From positions 372,001 to 436,000 of the forward strand of contig CAJTPD010000001.1 in NCBI GenBank assembly GCA_910578105.1: 64,000 bases of DNA. Reading direction: 5' to 3'. Below, in pieces: positions 8,840-16,655 of the stretch (its first letter is position 1; each line of letters opens with the position of its first letter). Origin of the DNA: an uncultured Odoribacter sp. GTDB taxonomy: Bacteria > Bacteroidota > Bacteroidia > Bacteroidales > Marinifilaceae. The position numbers were made by a program, and so were the translations under genes. The notes below the pieces were generated by a model that made no database searches, was not told where the DNA came from, and saw nothing but the letters and a program-made list of their open reading frames with translations.

Positions 8840-10153
8840 TTAAAATAAAAATTGTATGAGAAGGATACCTGTCACCACCGAAGTTATTGTCGCAATTAGT
8901 CCGGGCATCATAAAAGAGTGATTCAGTACGTATTTTCCGATGCGGGTGGTTCCTGTCCGGTCAAAATTGATTGCTGCAACCACAGTGGGATAGTTGGGAA
9001 TAAAAAAATAACCGTTTACGGCCGGAAACATGGCAATCAGCAAATAGGGAGATATTCCCAAAGCTATGCCTAAAGGCATAAACGCCCGGACAGTGGCAGC
9101 CTGGCTATATAACAGGATGGACATGATAAATAAAGCGATTCCGAATAACCAAGGCATTTGTGTTACAATTTCTTCAATTGAACTTTTTAATTGTATCATG
9201 TTTCCTTGCAGAAAAGTGTCGCCCATCCAGGCAATACCAAAAATGGCAACAACAGCTTGCATGCCAGCAGAAAATACGCTTCCCTGCACGGCTTTGATAC
9301 CGTTTGCTTTGGTGAAAAGCAGAATTAGGGCTGCTGCTGAAAGCATCAGGATTTCGATAATGGCAGCCATATCGACAGATACAATTTTTCCATCAATAAG
9401 ATGGGAAGGACGAAGATTATCAAATGAACCGAAAATTACTATAAAGACAGTAGCTGCTATAAAAATCAGGACAGAAGTCAAAGCCTGGCGTTTGTTAGCA
9501 ATATTTTTTAGTTCGTAGTGGGTGTTATCAATGAGGCCTTCCCGAAAACGTTTTTGGTATTCCGGGTCCTCTTCCAGTTCTTTACCAACTTTTAGAGAAT
9601 AAAGAGCTCCCAGAAATACTCCGAATAAAGTAGCCGGAATGGTAATCATCAGGATGTTTAATAGTGAAATGTTAAATCCGGTCAGTAAGCCCAAAAGAGC
9701 CACAGTTGCAGCAGAAATAGGGCTGGCTGTGATTGCTTGCTGCGAAGCGATGACTGCAATTCCAAGAGGACGTTCCGGTCTTATTTTGGTTTCCCGGGCA
9801 ACCTCGGCAATAACGGGTAAAACGGAATAAGCCACATGTCCGGTGCCGGCAATAAAAGAAAAAAAATAGGTCACTAACGGACTGAGGAATGTAATTTGGG
9901 CCGGTCGTTTACGTAACAGCCGTTCCGCAGCATGGACCATCAAATCAAGACCTCCGGCCGCTTGCATACAGGCAGCGGCCGTAATCACTGCAACTATCAT
10001 TAGCATGACATCGATGGGAGGGGTTGTGGGTTGTAAACCAAATACGAAAGTCAGTATACCTAATCCGATACCTCCCATAACTCCTAAACCGATTCCTCCA
10101 AGACGTGCACCGACAATGATTGCAGTTAAAACGAAAGCAAATTGTAATAGCAT
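8840..10153 (-). CDS. dcuB: Anaerobic C4-dicarboxylate transporter, Dcu family
   Basis: The 437-residue inner-membrane protein has about ten hydrophobic segments. It carries Dcu-family blocks such as FIAGTGHVAYSVLPVIAEVA and ATVALLGLLTGFN, and ends in a hydrophobic helix. Dcu carriers exchange aspartate, fumarate or malate for succinate during fumarate respiration. It is the first gene of the minus-strand group dcuB-ansB-porin-porin. DcuA and DcuB cannot be told apart reliably by eye. No convincing promoter was found in the 165 bp before it. Confidence 0.92.
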   Translation of the reverse strand: MLLQFAFVLTAIIVGARLGGIGLGVMGGIGLGILTFVFGLQPTTPPIDVMLMIVAVITAAACMQAAGGLDLMVHAAERLLRKRPAQITFLSPLVTYFFSFIAGTGHVAYSVLPVIAEVARETKIRPERPLGIAVIASQQAITASPISAATVALLGLLTGFNISLLNILMITIPATLFGVFLGALYSLKVGKELEEDPEYQKRFREGLIDNTHYELKNIANKRQALTSVLIFIAATVFIVIFGSFDNLRPSHLIDGKIVSVDMAAIIEILMLSAAALILLFTKANGIKAVQGSVFSAGMQAVVAIFGIAWMGDTFLQGNMIQLKSSIEEIVTQMPWLFGIALFIMSILLYSQAATVRAFMPLGIALGISPYLLIAMFPAVNGYFFIPNYPTVVAAINFDRTGTTRIGKYVLNHSFMMPGLIATITSVVTGILLIQFLF

Positions 10154-10276
10154 AGTGGTAAATTTATTACGGTCATAACCAAATAAATTTTACCTAAAAT
10201 CCCAAAAAATGTTTCATTTTCATTGGTATATATCTGATTTTGTTGGAGTATTCAGAAAAAATGCAGATATTCGTTG

Positions 10277-10284
10277 TAATTTTG
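10277..10284 (+). promoter_or_regulatory. Candidate -7 element for the lipoprotein gene
   Basis: TAATTTTG matches the Bacteroidetes -7 consensus TAnnTTTG. It sits 34 bases before the ATG of the next plus-strand gene. The -33 element is weak: TTCAG at 10251, 21 bases upstream. Confidence 0.45.
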
Positions 10285-10318
10285 AAAGTATTATATAATA
10301 AAAAGAAACAAATGAAGT

Positions 10319-11020
10319 ATGAAAACATCAGTTAATTTGAAATTTTTGGCCGTTATTGTATTGTTGTTGGCAGGAATGAGTTCTTGTTTGAAAAAGGATG
10401 ATTCTTTGAGTATATATGTACAATATCCGTATATTTTACAAAATAGTAACGGAACCTTTAGTCCTCAGATTCGTTTGTTGGGAAATGATTTGCAATCGGC
10501 TTCAATCAATGTGGCTGGCCGGAATTTTACATTTAAACATATCAACGGGGTGGTCTGGGAATTGACGGATAGCTATTATGCACCACTGGGAGAGTTGGAT
10601 AGTATTCCTGCCGGATACTATGCTTTAACGGCTACGGCACTTAACGGAAAAACTGCTAGTGTGACAGTCGGTTTGTCAGAAGCTAAAAAGAAAATAGGAG
10701 ATGTTAAGCTGGCAAAATTAGAATATGCGGCAGACGAGAAAGTTATTCATGTGGAATTGACGGATTCTGTACAAAACGCCAATGCTTATTATCTGATGAT
10801 TAAATTGCCTTCGGGTTCTGCAACAACCAATACATTTGCAATGTGGACTCCTTATTCCAGTTTATCTCTAACCGGAGATAGAAAATTGTCTGCTTCTGTA
10901 CCTGTACCTGACCTTGAAAACGGGAAATATCGGTTTGCAGTAGGAGCAGGGTATGGCTCAGTTTGCAGAATCAGTGAGCAAGATATTATAATAGGAGAAG
11001 GAACAAGTACATCGGAATAA
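10319..11020 (+). CDS. Predicted lipoprotein of unknown function
   Basis: The 233-residue product has a type II signal sequence with a lipobox (LAGMSSC; Cys at about residue 23), so it is probably a lipid-anchored periplasmic or surface protein. The rest is rich in beta-strand sequence, Ser, Thr, Tyr and Gly, with no catalytic motif I recognise. It may form two Ig-like or beta-sandwich units (about 30-120 and 125-225). It stands alone, divergent from dcuB and convergent with ackA. No function is assigned. Confidence 0.75.
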   Translation: MKTSVNLKFLAVIVLLLAGMSSCLKKDDSLSIYVQYPYILQNSNGTFSPQIRLLGNDLQSASINVAGRNFTFKHINGVVWELTDSYYAPLGELDSIPAGYYALTATALNGKTASVTVGLSEAKKKIGDVKLAKLEYAADEKVIHVELTDSVQNANAYYLMIKLPSGSATTNTFAMWTPYSSLSLTGDRKLSASVPVPDLENGKYRFAVGAGYGSVCRISEQDIIIGEGTSTSE

Positions 11021-11074
11021 AAATAAAGAGGCTGTTCTACAAGTTAAAATATTTTTTGTATCGGGATGAGTAAA

Positions 11075-11116
11075 AAAATACCTCTGTTCAAGATTCTTTC
11101 TGGACAGAGGTATTTT
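11075..11116 (-). terminator. Bidirectional terminator between lipoprotein gene and ackA
   Basis: A 13-bp perfect stem (AAAATACCTCTGT, 11075-11087, pairing with 11104-11116) has A/T runs on both sides. The minus-strand transcript gets a U-run after the hairpin, fitting termination of pta-ackA. The plus side also has a T-rich tail. Confidence 0.85.
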
Positions 11117-11126
11117 AATATCTATT

Positions 11127-12323
11127 TTATGACAACCGGACGGTATCCATAGCGATAACTAATTCTTCGTCTGTGGTAATTGCCATTACTTTAGTACGGG
11201 AATCCGGTGTACTAAGCATGGCATCTGTACTCCGGGTACGGCTGTTTATTTCTTTGTCTAATTTTATGCCCAGATATTCCATATCTGTACATACAGCCTG
11301 ACGAACAGGTTGGTCGTTTTCACCAATACCACCGGTGAAAATAACTAAGTCAACACCATTCAGGACTGCTGTGTAGGCTCCGATATATTTTTTCACATTG
11401 TGTGCAAATACTTCCAATGCCAATTTGGCTCTTTCATTTCCGGCCTCAGATGCTGTAGTTAATTCACGGAAGTCTGAAGAAACTCCGGAAATGCCTTGTA
11501 CTCCGGATTTTTTATTGACTAAGGCATTGGTCTGGTCTATGTCCAACCCTTCTTTTTGTGCAATATAAAGTAAAGCCCCCAGATCCAAATCGCCGGCACG
11601 TGTTCCCATCACTAATCCTGCTACCGGAGTAAAACCCATTGAAGTATCTACTGATTTACCTTTGTCAATAGCAGTAATCGAGGCACCATTTCCCAGGTGG
11701 CAGGTAATAATCTTTTTTTCATTAATGTTCCATCCCAGTAATTTACAGGCCTTTTCGGCTACAAATTTATGAGAGGTACCGTGAAAACCGTATCTCCGGA
11801 TACCATATTTTTCATAGTATTCATAAGGAATACCATAAATGTAGGCTTTTTTAGGTAAAGTTTGGTGGAAAGAGGTATCAAACACTGCAACCTGAGGGAC
11901 GGAAGGAAGGAGTCGCTCCATTGTTTCAATTCCTTTCAGGTTTGCCGGATTGTGCAAAGGAGCAATTTCTTCCAGAGTTCTGATTTTTGCCTTGACTTCT
12001 TCATTCACTTTTACACTTTCTGAAAAATATTCTCCGCCATGAGCTACCCGGTGTCCCACTGCGTTGATTTCGTTCAGGGATTTCAGAACGCCCTGTTTGG
12101 AATCAACTAATGCTTTAAGAATCAAGTCCATACCCACAGTGTGATCAGCAATGGGTTGTTCAATAACCACTTTGTCTTTTCCTTCCGGTTTATAAGTAAA
12201 ACTGCCAGAAGCCAATCCGATTTTTTCAACGATACCTTTAGCCAATAAGACTGGTTGGGCATCCATGTTTAACAATTGATATTTGATAGAAGAACTTCCA
12301 CAGTTCAATACTAAAACATTCAT
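11127..12323 (-). CDS. ackA: Acetate kinase
   Basis: The 398-residue kinase converts acetyl phosphate and ADP to acetate and ATP. Family motifs are present from the start: VLNCGSSSIKY, GHRVAHGGE, FDTSFHQTLP, RRYGFHGTSH, HLGNGASITA and FTGGIGEN. Length is typical. It follows pta by 59 bp on the same strand and a strong terminator lies just after it, so the two form the acetate-producing energy module. It is related in fold to the butyrate kinase encoded at 22874. Confidence 0.97.
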   Translation of the reverse strand: MNVLVLNCGSSSIKYQLLNMDAQPVLLAKGIVEKIGLASGSFTYKPEGKDKVVIEQPIADHTVGMDLILKALVDSKQGVLKSLNEINAVGHRVAHGGEYFSESVKVNEEVKAKIRTLEEIAPLHNPANLKGIETMERLLPSVPQVAVFDTSFHQTLPKKAYIYGIPYEYYEKYGIRRYGFHGTSHKFVAEKACKLLGWNINEKKIITCHLGNGASITAIDKGKSVDTSMGFTPVAGLVMGTRAGDLDLGALLYIAQKEGLDIDQTNALVNKKSGVQGISGVSSDFRELTTASEAGNERAKLALEVFAHNVKKYIGAYTAVLNGVDLVIFTGGIGENDQPVRQAVCTDMEYLGIKLDKEINSRTRSTDAMLSTPDSRTKVMAITTDEELVIAMDTVRLS

Positions 12324-12382
12324 TTTTTGGATAATTAAAAATCTTTATGTTGCTGGATAAAGATCTGGTTAGTATGTATAGA

Positions 12383-13387
12383 TTAATTTAAACCTGCAGC
12401 CTGATTTACCGTGATGGCGACCAAATTGACAATGTCACTTACCGAACAGCCTCTGGACAGGTCATTGATAGGAGCAGCCATTCCCTGTAATACAGGTCCC
12501 ACAGCTTCAATTCCGGCAATACGTTGCACCAATTTGTAGCTGATATTGCCAACTTCCAGACTTGGGAATATCAATACGTTGGCTTTTCCGGCAACCGGAC
12601 TTCCCGGAGCCTTACTTACTCCTACGGAGGGAACTAAAGCAGCATCGGCCTGCATTTCTCCGTCAATCATCACGTCGGGAGCCATTTGTTTTGCCAATTC
12701 AGTGGCTTTAACTACTTTATCTACCAGTTCATTTTTAGCAGACCCTTTTGTAGAGAAACTCAGCATAGCCACACGGGGTTCTATCTTGGCAATGGCACGG
12801 GCCGTTGCTGCAGTTGAAACGGCAATCTGTGCCAATTCTTCTGCTGTAGGATTGGGAAGCACTGCACAGTCGGCACATACAATCAGACCATTTTCTCCAT
12901 ATTCGGGTTTATTGGTTAATAAGAGGAATGCACCAGATACAACGGAAATTCCCGGTAAGGTTTTTACAATCTGTAAAGCCGGACGCAACACGTCTCCTGT
13001 AGCATTTTTAGCTCCGGCAACTTCTCCGTCAGCATCTCCGCTTTTTATCATCAGCGTGGCCAGATAAAGAGGGTCTGTGACTAATTTTAATGCCTGTTCT
13101 TTAGTCATGCCTTTGCTTTTACGCAATTCTACCAATAAATCAGCGTACTGTTCTTTTTTAGCATGGTCCTGAGGATTTACAATTGTGGCTTTTCCAATAT
13201 TTTTTAACTGATATTTTTCAGCCAGTGTTTTAATTTCATCGGGAGACCCGAGCAGGATGATATTGGCAATTCCTTCTCCGATAATCTGGTCGGCAGCCTG
13301 AATAGTACGTTCCTCAGTTCCTTCAGGAAGTACAATTGTTTTACTTTGTTTTTTTGCGTTTTCTTTGATTTGCTCTAAGAGTTCCAT
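12383..13387 (-). CDS. pta: Phosphate acetyltransferase
   Basis: The 334-residue enzyme converts acetyl-CoA and phosphate to acetyl phosphate. It is the short form, consisting of the catalytic PTA_PTB domain only, without the regulatory DRTGG part of E. coli Pta. Conserved stretches include IVLPEGTEERTIQAA, GEVAGAKNATGDVLRPAL, MLSFSTKGSAKNE and DGEMQADAALVP. It is the first gene of the pta-ackA pair, with a -7 element 42 bases before its ATG. Confidence 0.96.
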   Translation of the reverse strand: MELLEQIKENAKKQSKTIVLPEGTEERTIQAADQIIGEGIANIILLGSPDEIKTLAEKYQLKNIGKATIVNPQDHAKKEQYADLLVELRKSKGMTKEQALKLVTDPLYLATLMIKSGDADGEVAGAKNATGDVLRPALQIVKTLPGISVVSGAFLLLTNKPEYGENGLIVCADCAVLPNPTAEELAQIAVSTAATARAIAKIEPRVAMLSFSTKGSAKNELVDKVVKATELAKQMAPDVMIDGEMQADAALVPSVGVSKAPGSPVAGKANVLIFPSLEVGNISYKLVQRIAGIEAVGPVLQGMAAPINDLSRGCSVSDIVNLVAITVNQAAGLN

Positions 13388-13428
13388 TGTATTTTTATTT
13401 TTTAAATCAGTATTTTCTTAATATTTTA

Positions 13429-13436
13429 CAAAAGTA
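13429..13436 (-). promoter_or_regulatory. -7 element for pta-ackA
   Basis: On the minus strand this reads TACTTTTG, matching TAnnTTTG. Transcription would start around 13421, giving a leader of some 35 bases. No clear -33 element was seen. Confidence 0.5.
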
Positions 13437-13457
13437 GAAATAAAATAGGGAAAAAGA

Positions 13458-13489
13458 AAAAGAGTTGACCCGAAAAGGCCAACTCTTTT
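13458..13489 (-). terminator. Terminator after the actin-like gene
   Basis: A 10-bp stem (AAAAGAGTTG with CAACTCTTTT), extended inward by further pairs around a small loop, is followed on the minus strand by a long U-run. It separates the actin-like gene from pta-ackA, so the two are separate transcripts. Confidence 0.8.
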
Positions 13490-13514
13490 ACATTTTGTAT
13501 TTGAAGTTCTTGGT

Positions 13515-14591
13515 TTATTCACCATCTTTATAAATGGTAACGCAAGTATTTGCATTTCCTATGTCAATACCAACGGCTAACTGAGGATTTCTAAAGATTT
13601 TGATTTCTTCTGTATTCACGTTGTTGGGAATATTGCTTTTTGTTGCGTTTGCTTTAATTTTTGAATTGAGACAATATCCCTGAGATGCACATTTTTCCGG
13701 TTCCGGATAAACCACAACATCAACAATATCTCCATATTCTTCTTTAAAGCAGTTTACTAATTCGGGATAGAGGGCACCACCTCCGACCAAGTACATTTTA
13801 GTACATTTATTAAAATCATCATCAGAAAAAGCTCTTCTTAAATTAGGAGCAATGATTTCCTGATAATACATTTTCAGTACTTTTTCACGGATGTCCAGAA
13901 TGTTTTGTTTTACTCTGTTTACTGTAATACTTCCTTTTTGGAAAGCGACGTCAATTTGATGTTCTGTTTTCAGATTCAGGTAAAAGTTCTTTGCCAATTC
14001 GTTGGCCAGCAAGTTAACTGCGTGCCGGATACCGTGAGTACTGACTGCTGAACGGTTGATTAGACCTGCACGGGTAGATACAACCGCTTCACAGGTTCCA
14101 TAACCGAGACTGACTATAAAGAAATTTTCTTTTTCCTGCAGGTGGCCTTCACGAATTGCTACAGTACATCCCATGATTTCAGGTATGATTTCTACTTTTC
14201 CGACATTTACTTCGCGTTTAGTTATAGCAGGTCCCCCGAAAGTAGAGGCATCATAATTAATAATATGACGTCCCTGAAGTGCTTCAGTTGCTCTGTCCCG
14301 GTATAACATATAAGTTGCAAACGGAAATCCGGTTGTCAGATAGATTTCCTCCTCTCCTTTAGGTTGGGTTAATAATAAACCGGCTTTGCTCAACAGTTTA
14401 TATTCTTCATCTGTTGGGGCTGCATTAATGCTTTTATGAGGAGAATAGCCTTCCACTAAAGCCAGATTACCTACAATGTAATCGGTATCATCGATACAAA
14501 TTTTGATACCATCTAAAATATTTTCAGCGACATTTGCAAGCTCTTGATTTGTAGCTTCATACACGCTGGGAAAATTATAAGATTTCAGCAT
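13515..14591 (-). CDS. Actin-like ATPase with circularly permuted motif order
   Basis: The 358-residue protein resembles archaeal/plasmid actin-like proteins (ParM/StbA, ALP type). In normal members the phosphate-1 loop opens the chain; here it is at the extreme C terminus, VGIDIGNANTCVTI at residues 340-353, five residues before the stop. The N terminus (KSYNFPSVYEA) matches what normally follows that loop. The remaining motifs follow in the usual order: a YIVGNLAL block at 38-45, the phosphate-2 region FFIVSLGYGT at 157-166, and the adenosine loop VGGGA at 269-273. A linker of about 30 residues (308-337) joins the old C terminus to the old N terminus. An in-frame stop lies 18 bp before the ATG, so no phosphate-1 loop has been missed upstream. 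Phosphate-2 has Ser161 where Asp is usual. No ParR-like partner lies beside it. Actin-fold identity is confident; function (filament, segregation, scaffold) is unknown. Confidence 0.85.
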   Translation of the reverse strand: MLKSYNFPSVYEATNQELANVAENILDGIKICIDDTDYIVGNLALVEGYSPHKSINAAPTDEEYKLLSKAGLLLTQPKGEEEIYLTTGFPFATYMLYRDRATEALQGRHIINYDASTFGGPAITKREVNVGKVEIIPEIMGCTVAIREGHLQEKENFFIVSLGYGTCEAVVSTRAGLINRSAVSTHGIRHAVNLLANELAKNFYLNLKTEHQIDVAFQKGSITVNRVKQNILDIREKVLKMYYQEIIAPNLRRAFSDDDFNKCTKMYLVGGGALYPELVNCFKEEYGDIVDVVVYPEPEKCASQGYCLNSKIKANATKSNIPNNVNTEEIKIFRNPQLAVGIDIGNANTCVTIYKDGE

Positions 14592-14757
14592 TTTATAGCA
14601 TGTTAAAATTTACACACAGATAACTCATTAAATCACGTACAAATCTAAATAAAATATTTTAAATTGCAGTTTTTTATCTGTAAAATTCGTGAAAAAATCG
14701 TTTACAGCGTTTGAAAATGGATTTTTTTTCTCTCTTCTGGGTAAAAAATGCTTATTT

Positions 14758-15222
14758 TTAAATTTCAAGTTTAAACCTGATTCGTAAATTATTATTCTGA
14801 TAATCAGTACTAATTATTTTAAAATGACCAATTTCGGATGTGTTGCCGACATGTTGTCCGATGCATGCACAGGTATCGTAATCTCCGATCCGTATGATAC
14901 GTAGTGTTTCGCTGGCATTCGAAGGAAGCTTGCTCAAATCTACATCATTCGGTACATTATTCCGGGAAACAAATTCGGCAGTAACCGGAAGATTACCTGA
15001 AATCACTTTATTGACCTGATTTTCGATTTTCTGAATTTGTTCCGGAGTCGGAGCTGTGTGTAAAGTATAATCACATTTGCTTTTTTTTCTTTCTATATGA
15101 GTATTCTTGGAACGTTCACAGCCAAATAACCGGATCATTGTCTGGTTTAATATGTGTTCCGCCGTATGCATCGGAGGGTATTCCTGCTTATTGTGAGCAT
15201 TGAGTTGAGGTTGTTGATCCAT
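14758..15222 (-). CDS. AlaX-like trans-editing protein (alanyl-tRNA synthetase editing domain)
   Basis: The 154-residue protein matches the second additional domain of alanyl/threonyl-tRNA synthetases, a free-standing deacylase that clears mischarged tRNA. The zinc ligands are visible: HTAEH (His19, His23), and Cys120 with His124 in DTCACIGQH. The C-terminal strand GHFKIISTDYQNNNLRIRF closes the domain. No aminoacylation or anticodon domain is present. Substrate (Ser- or Gly-mischarged tRNA) cannot be told from sequence. It is upstream of the actin-like gene with a 166-bp gap and probably independent. Confidence 0.85.
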   Translation of the reverse strand: MDQQPQLNAHNKQEYPPMHTAEHILNQTMIRLFGCERSKNTHIERKKSKCDYTLHTAPTPEQIQKIENQVNKVISGNLPVTAEFVSRNNVPNDVDLSKLPSNASETLRIIRIGDYDTCACIGQHVGNTSEIGHFKIISTDYQNNNLRIRFKLEI

Positions 15223-15242
15223 TTATAAAAGTTTTGTTTCGC

Positions 15243-15250
15243 CAAAGTTA
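15243..15250 (-). promoter_or_regulatory. -7 element for the AlaX-like gene
   Basis: The minus strand reads TAACTTTG, a full match to TAnnTTTG, 21 bases before the ATG. No good -33 element was seen. Confidence 0.5.
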
Positions 15251-15752
15251 TTACAATTATTGTGATTTTATAATATATATATACATTATTTGCATTTAAC
15301 TGCTATTATTCTTTTATCATTTTGATTGTTCTATGCATTTTGCAGCCAGAAGTGAGACCCGGAAAAAGAATGAATAATCGTTGGTTTAGTGTAAAAATGT
15401 ATATAAATACTATTTTTAGTTTTTTATCAGAGAAGAAAATGGCAAGGTTGCAGAATAATAAAAAAACAGTTATATTTATAACCGAAAATGAAATGCTTGG
15501 TGTAATAAAAAGGTTATATTATGAATATTACGGGGAAAAATGGTCCTGTTTTACCTGAAAGTTACGGAAAACTGGAAAATATTATTCAGCGTTTATTGAT
15601 TGCGAAAGTGGCGGAAGAACGGTTTGAACATTGGGGATACCTATCTTTTTCAGAGGCAATTTCTCAAATCATAAGTTTATCATTAATCAGTAAAGTGGGG
15701 GAAAATTAAATTTCTATCGGGAAAGAAAAGTGGCAGATTGAATTTGTTTAAC
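15251..15752. other. Gene-poor 500-bp stretch with doubtful small ORFs
   Basis: Between the AlaX-like gene and the fabG promoter I see no confident gene. Two short plus-strand reading frames overlap: one from a TTG at 15322 (or ATG at 15439) to 15558, and one from 15521 to 15709. Neither resembles a known family. The sequence is AT-rich with no repeat or strong hairpin. Confidence 0.5.
15521..15709 (+). CDS. Doubtful small ORF, 62 residues
   Basis: A 62-residue reading frame opens with ATG after an AAAAAGG stretch and has a helical, amphipathic-looking middle (LENIIQRLLIAKVAEERF). It overlaps the end of another small frame by 38 bases. No family is recognised. It could be a genuine small protein, the remnant of a longer frameshifted gene, or chance. 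Confidence 0.25.
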   Translation: MNITGKNGPVLPESYGKLENIIQRLLIAKVAEERFEHWGYLSFSEAISQIISLSLISKVGEN

Positions 15753-15760
15753 TATCTTTG
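15753..15760 (+). promoter_or_regulatory. -7 element for the fabG-type gene
   Basis: TATCTTTG matches TAnnTTTG exactly and lies 71 bases before the ATG at 15832. The -33 region is not recognisable. Confidence 0.55.
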
Positions 15761-15831
15761 CCCTTTGATTAATAAAAAACCGTTAATATGGTTTAAAGTC
15801 TAATAAATTTAGTTGAAGTAAAACTGTTATT

Positions 15832-16578
15832 ATGAAGTTGTTAGAAGGAAAAACAGCACTGATTACCGGTGCTTCACGTGGTATTGGAAAAGCTGTTGCT
15901 TTGGCCTTTGCTAAAGAAGGGGCAAATATTGCTTTTACAGATTTGAGATATGATGAAATAGCTCAGGCCACTGAAAAAGAAATTGCAGAATGTGGAGTGA
16001 AAGCTAAGATGTATGCTTCCAATGCGGCTGACTTTGCTCAGACTGTTGCAACTGTGGATGAAATTGTGAAAGAGTTCGGAAGAATAGATGTGTTGGTAAA
16101 TAATGCAGGAATTACCAAAGATACATTATTGATGAGAATGACGGAAGAGCAATGGGATGCTGTAATTAATGTAAATCTGAAGTCTGTATTTAATTATACC
16201 AAATCTGTTTCTGCGGTTATGTTGAAACAAAAGAGTGGTTCCATTATTAGCATGAGTTCTGTAGTTGGTGTGAGCGGAAATGCCGGTCAGGCTAATTATT
16301 CAGCTTCTAAGGCGGGCATTATCGGATTTACAAAAAGTGTTGCCAAAGAATTAGGGTCCAGAAATATTCGCGCCAATGCTGTTGCTCCTGGTTTTATTAT
16401 TACGGATATGACTGCTCAGTTGTCGGAAGATGTCCGGAAAGAATGGGCAGCAAAAATTCCTTTAAAACGTGGCGGTACTCCGGAAGATATTGCCAGGGTA
16501 TGTTTGTTTTTGGCTTCTGACTTATCTGGTTATGTGACGGGGCAGGTGATTCATGTTTGTGGCGGAATGAACATGTAA
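15832..16578 (+). CDS. fabG: 3-oxoacyl-[ACP] reductase (SDR family)
   Basis: The 248-residue short-chain dehydrogenase has the NADPH loop TGASRGIGKAVA (about 13-24), NNAG at about 89-92, the catalytic Ser in SMSSVVGVSG and the YSASKAG Tyr-Lys pair. It matches FabG in length and in the C-terminal CGGMNM ending. FabG reduces 3-oxoacyl-ACP in fatty-acid elongation. It is monocistronic here, with its own -7 element and a hairpin after the stop. No other fab gene is nearby, so another SDR substrate cannot be excluded. Confidence 0.9.
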   Translation: MKLLEGKTALITGASRGIGKAVALAFAKEGANIAFTDLRYDEIAQATEKEIAECGVKAKMYASNAADFAQTVATVDEIVKEFGRIDVLVNNAGITKDTLLMRMTEEQWDAVINVNLKSVFNYTKSVSAVMLKQKSGSIISMSSVVGVSGNAGQANYSASKAGIIGFTKSVAKELGSRNIRANAVAPGFIITDMTAQLSEDVRKEWAAKIPLKRGGTPEDIARVCLFLASDLSGYVTGQVIHVCGGMNM

Positions 16579-16593
16579 TATTTACAATTTTAG

Positions 16594-16630
16594 TTTAGAT
16601 TTACGATTATATAATGATCGTAAATCTAAA
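16594..16630 (+). terminator. Hairpin after fabG
   Basis: A 14-bp perfect stem (TTTAGATTTACGAT, 16594-16607, with 16617-16630) around a 9-base loop starts 15 bases after the fabG stop. The U-run is poor, so termination may be partial and allow readthrough into the VWA gene 25 bases later. Confidence 0.6.
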
Positions 16631-16655
16631 ATTTCAGTTCTATAATTGACTCGGA

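Noticed and set aside
9066..9518. 150-codon plus-strand frame inside dcuB
   Set aside because: It is antisense to a clear Dcu carrier and has the low-complexity look of a shadow frame.
12546..13067. 173-codon plus-strand frame inside pta
   Set aside because: It is antisense to a complete phosphate acetyltransferase and resembles no protein family.
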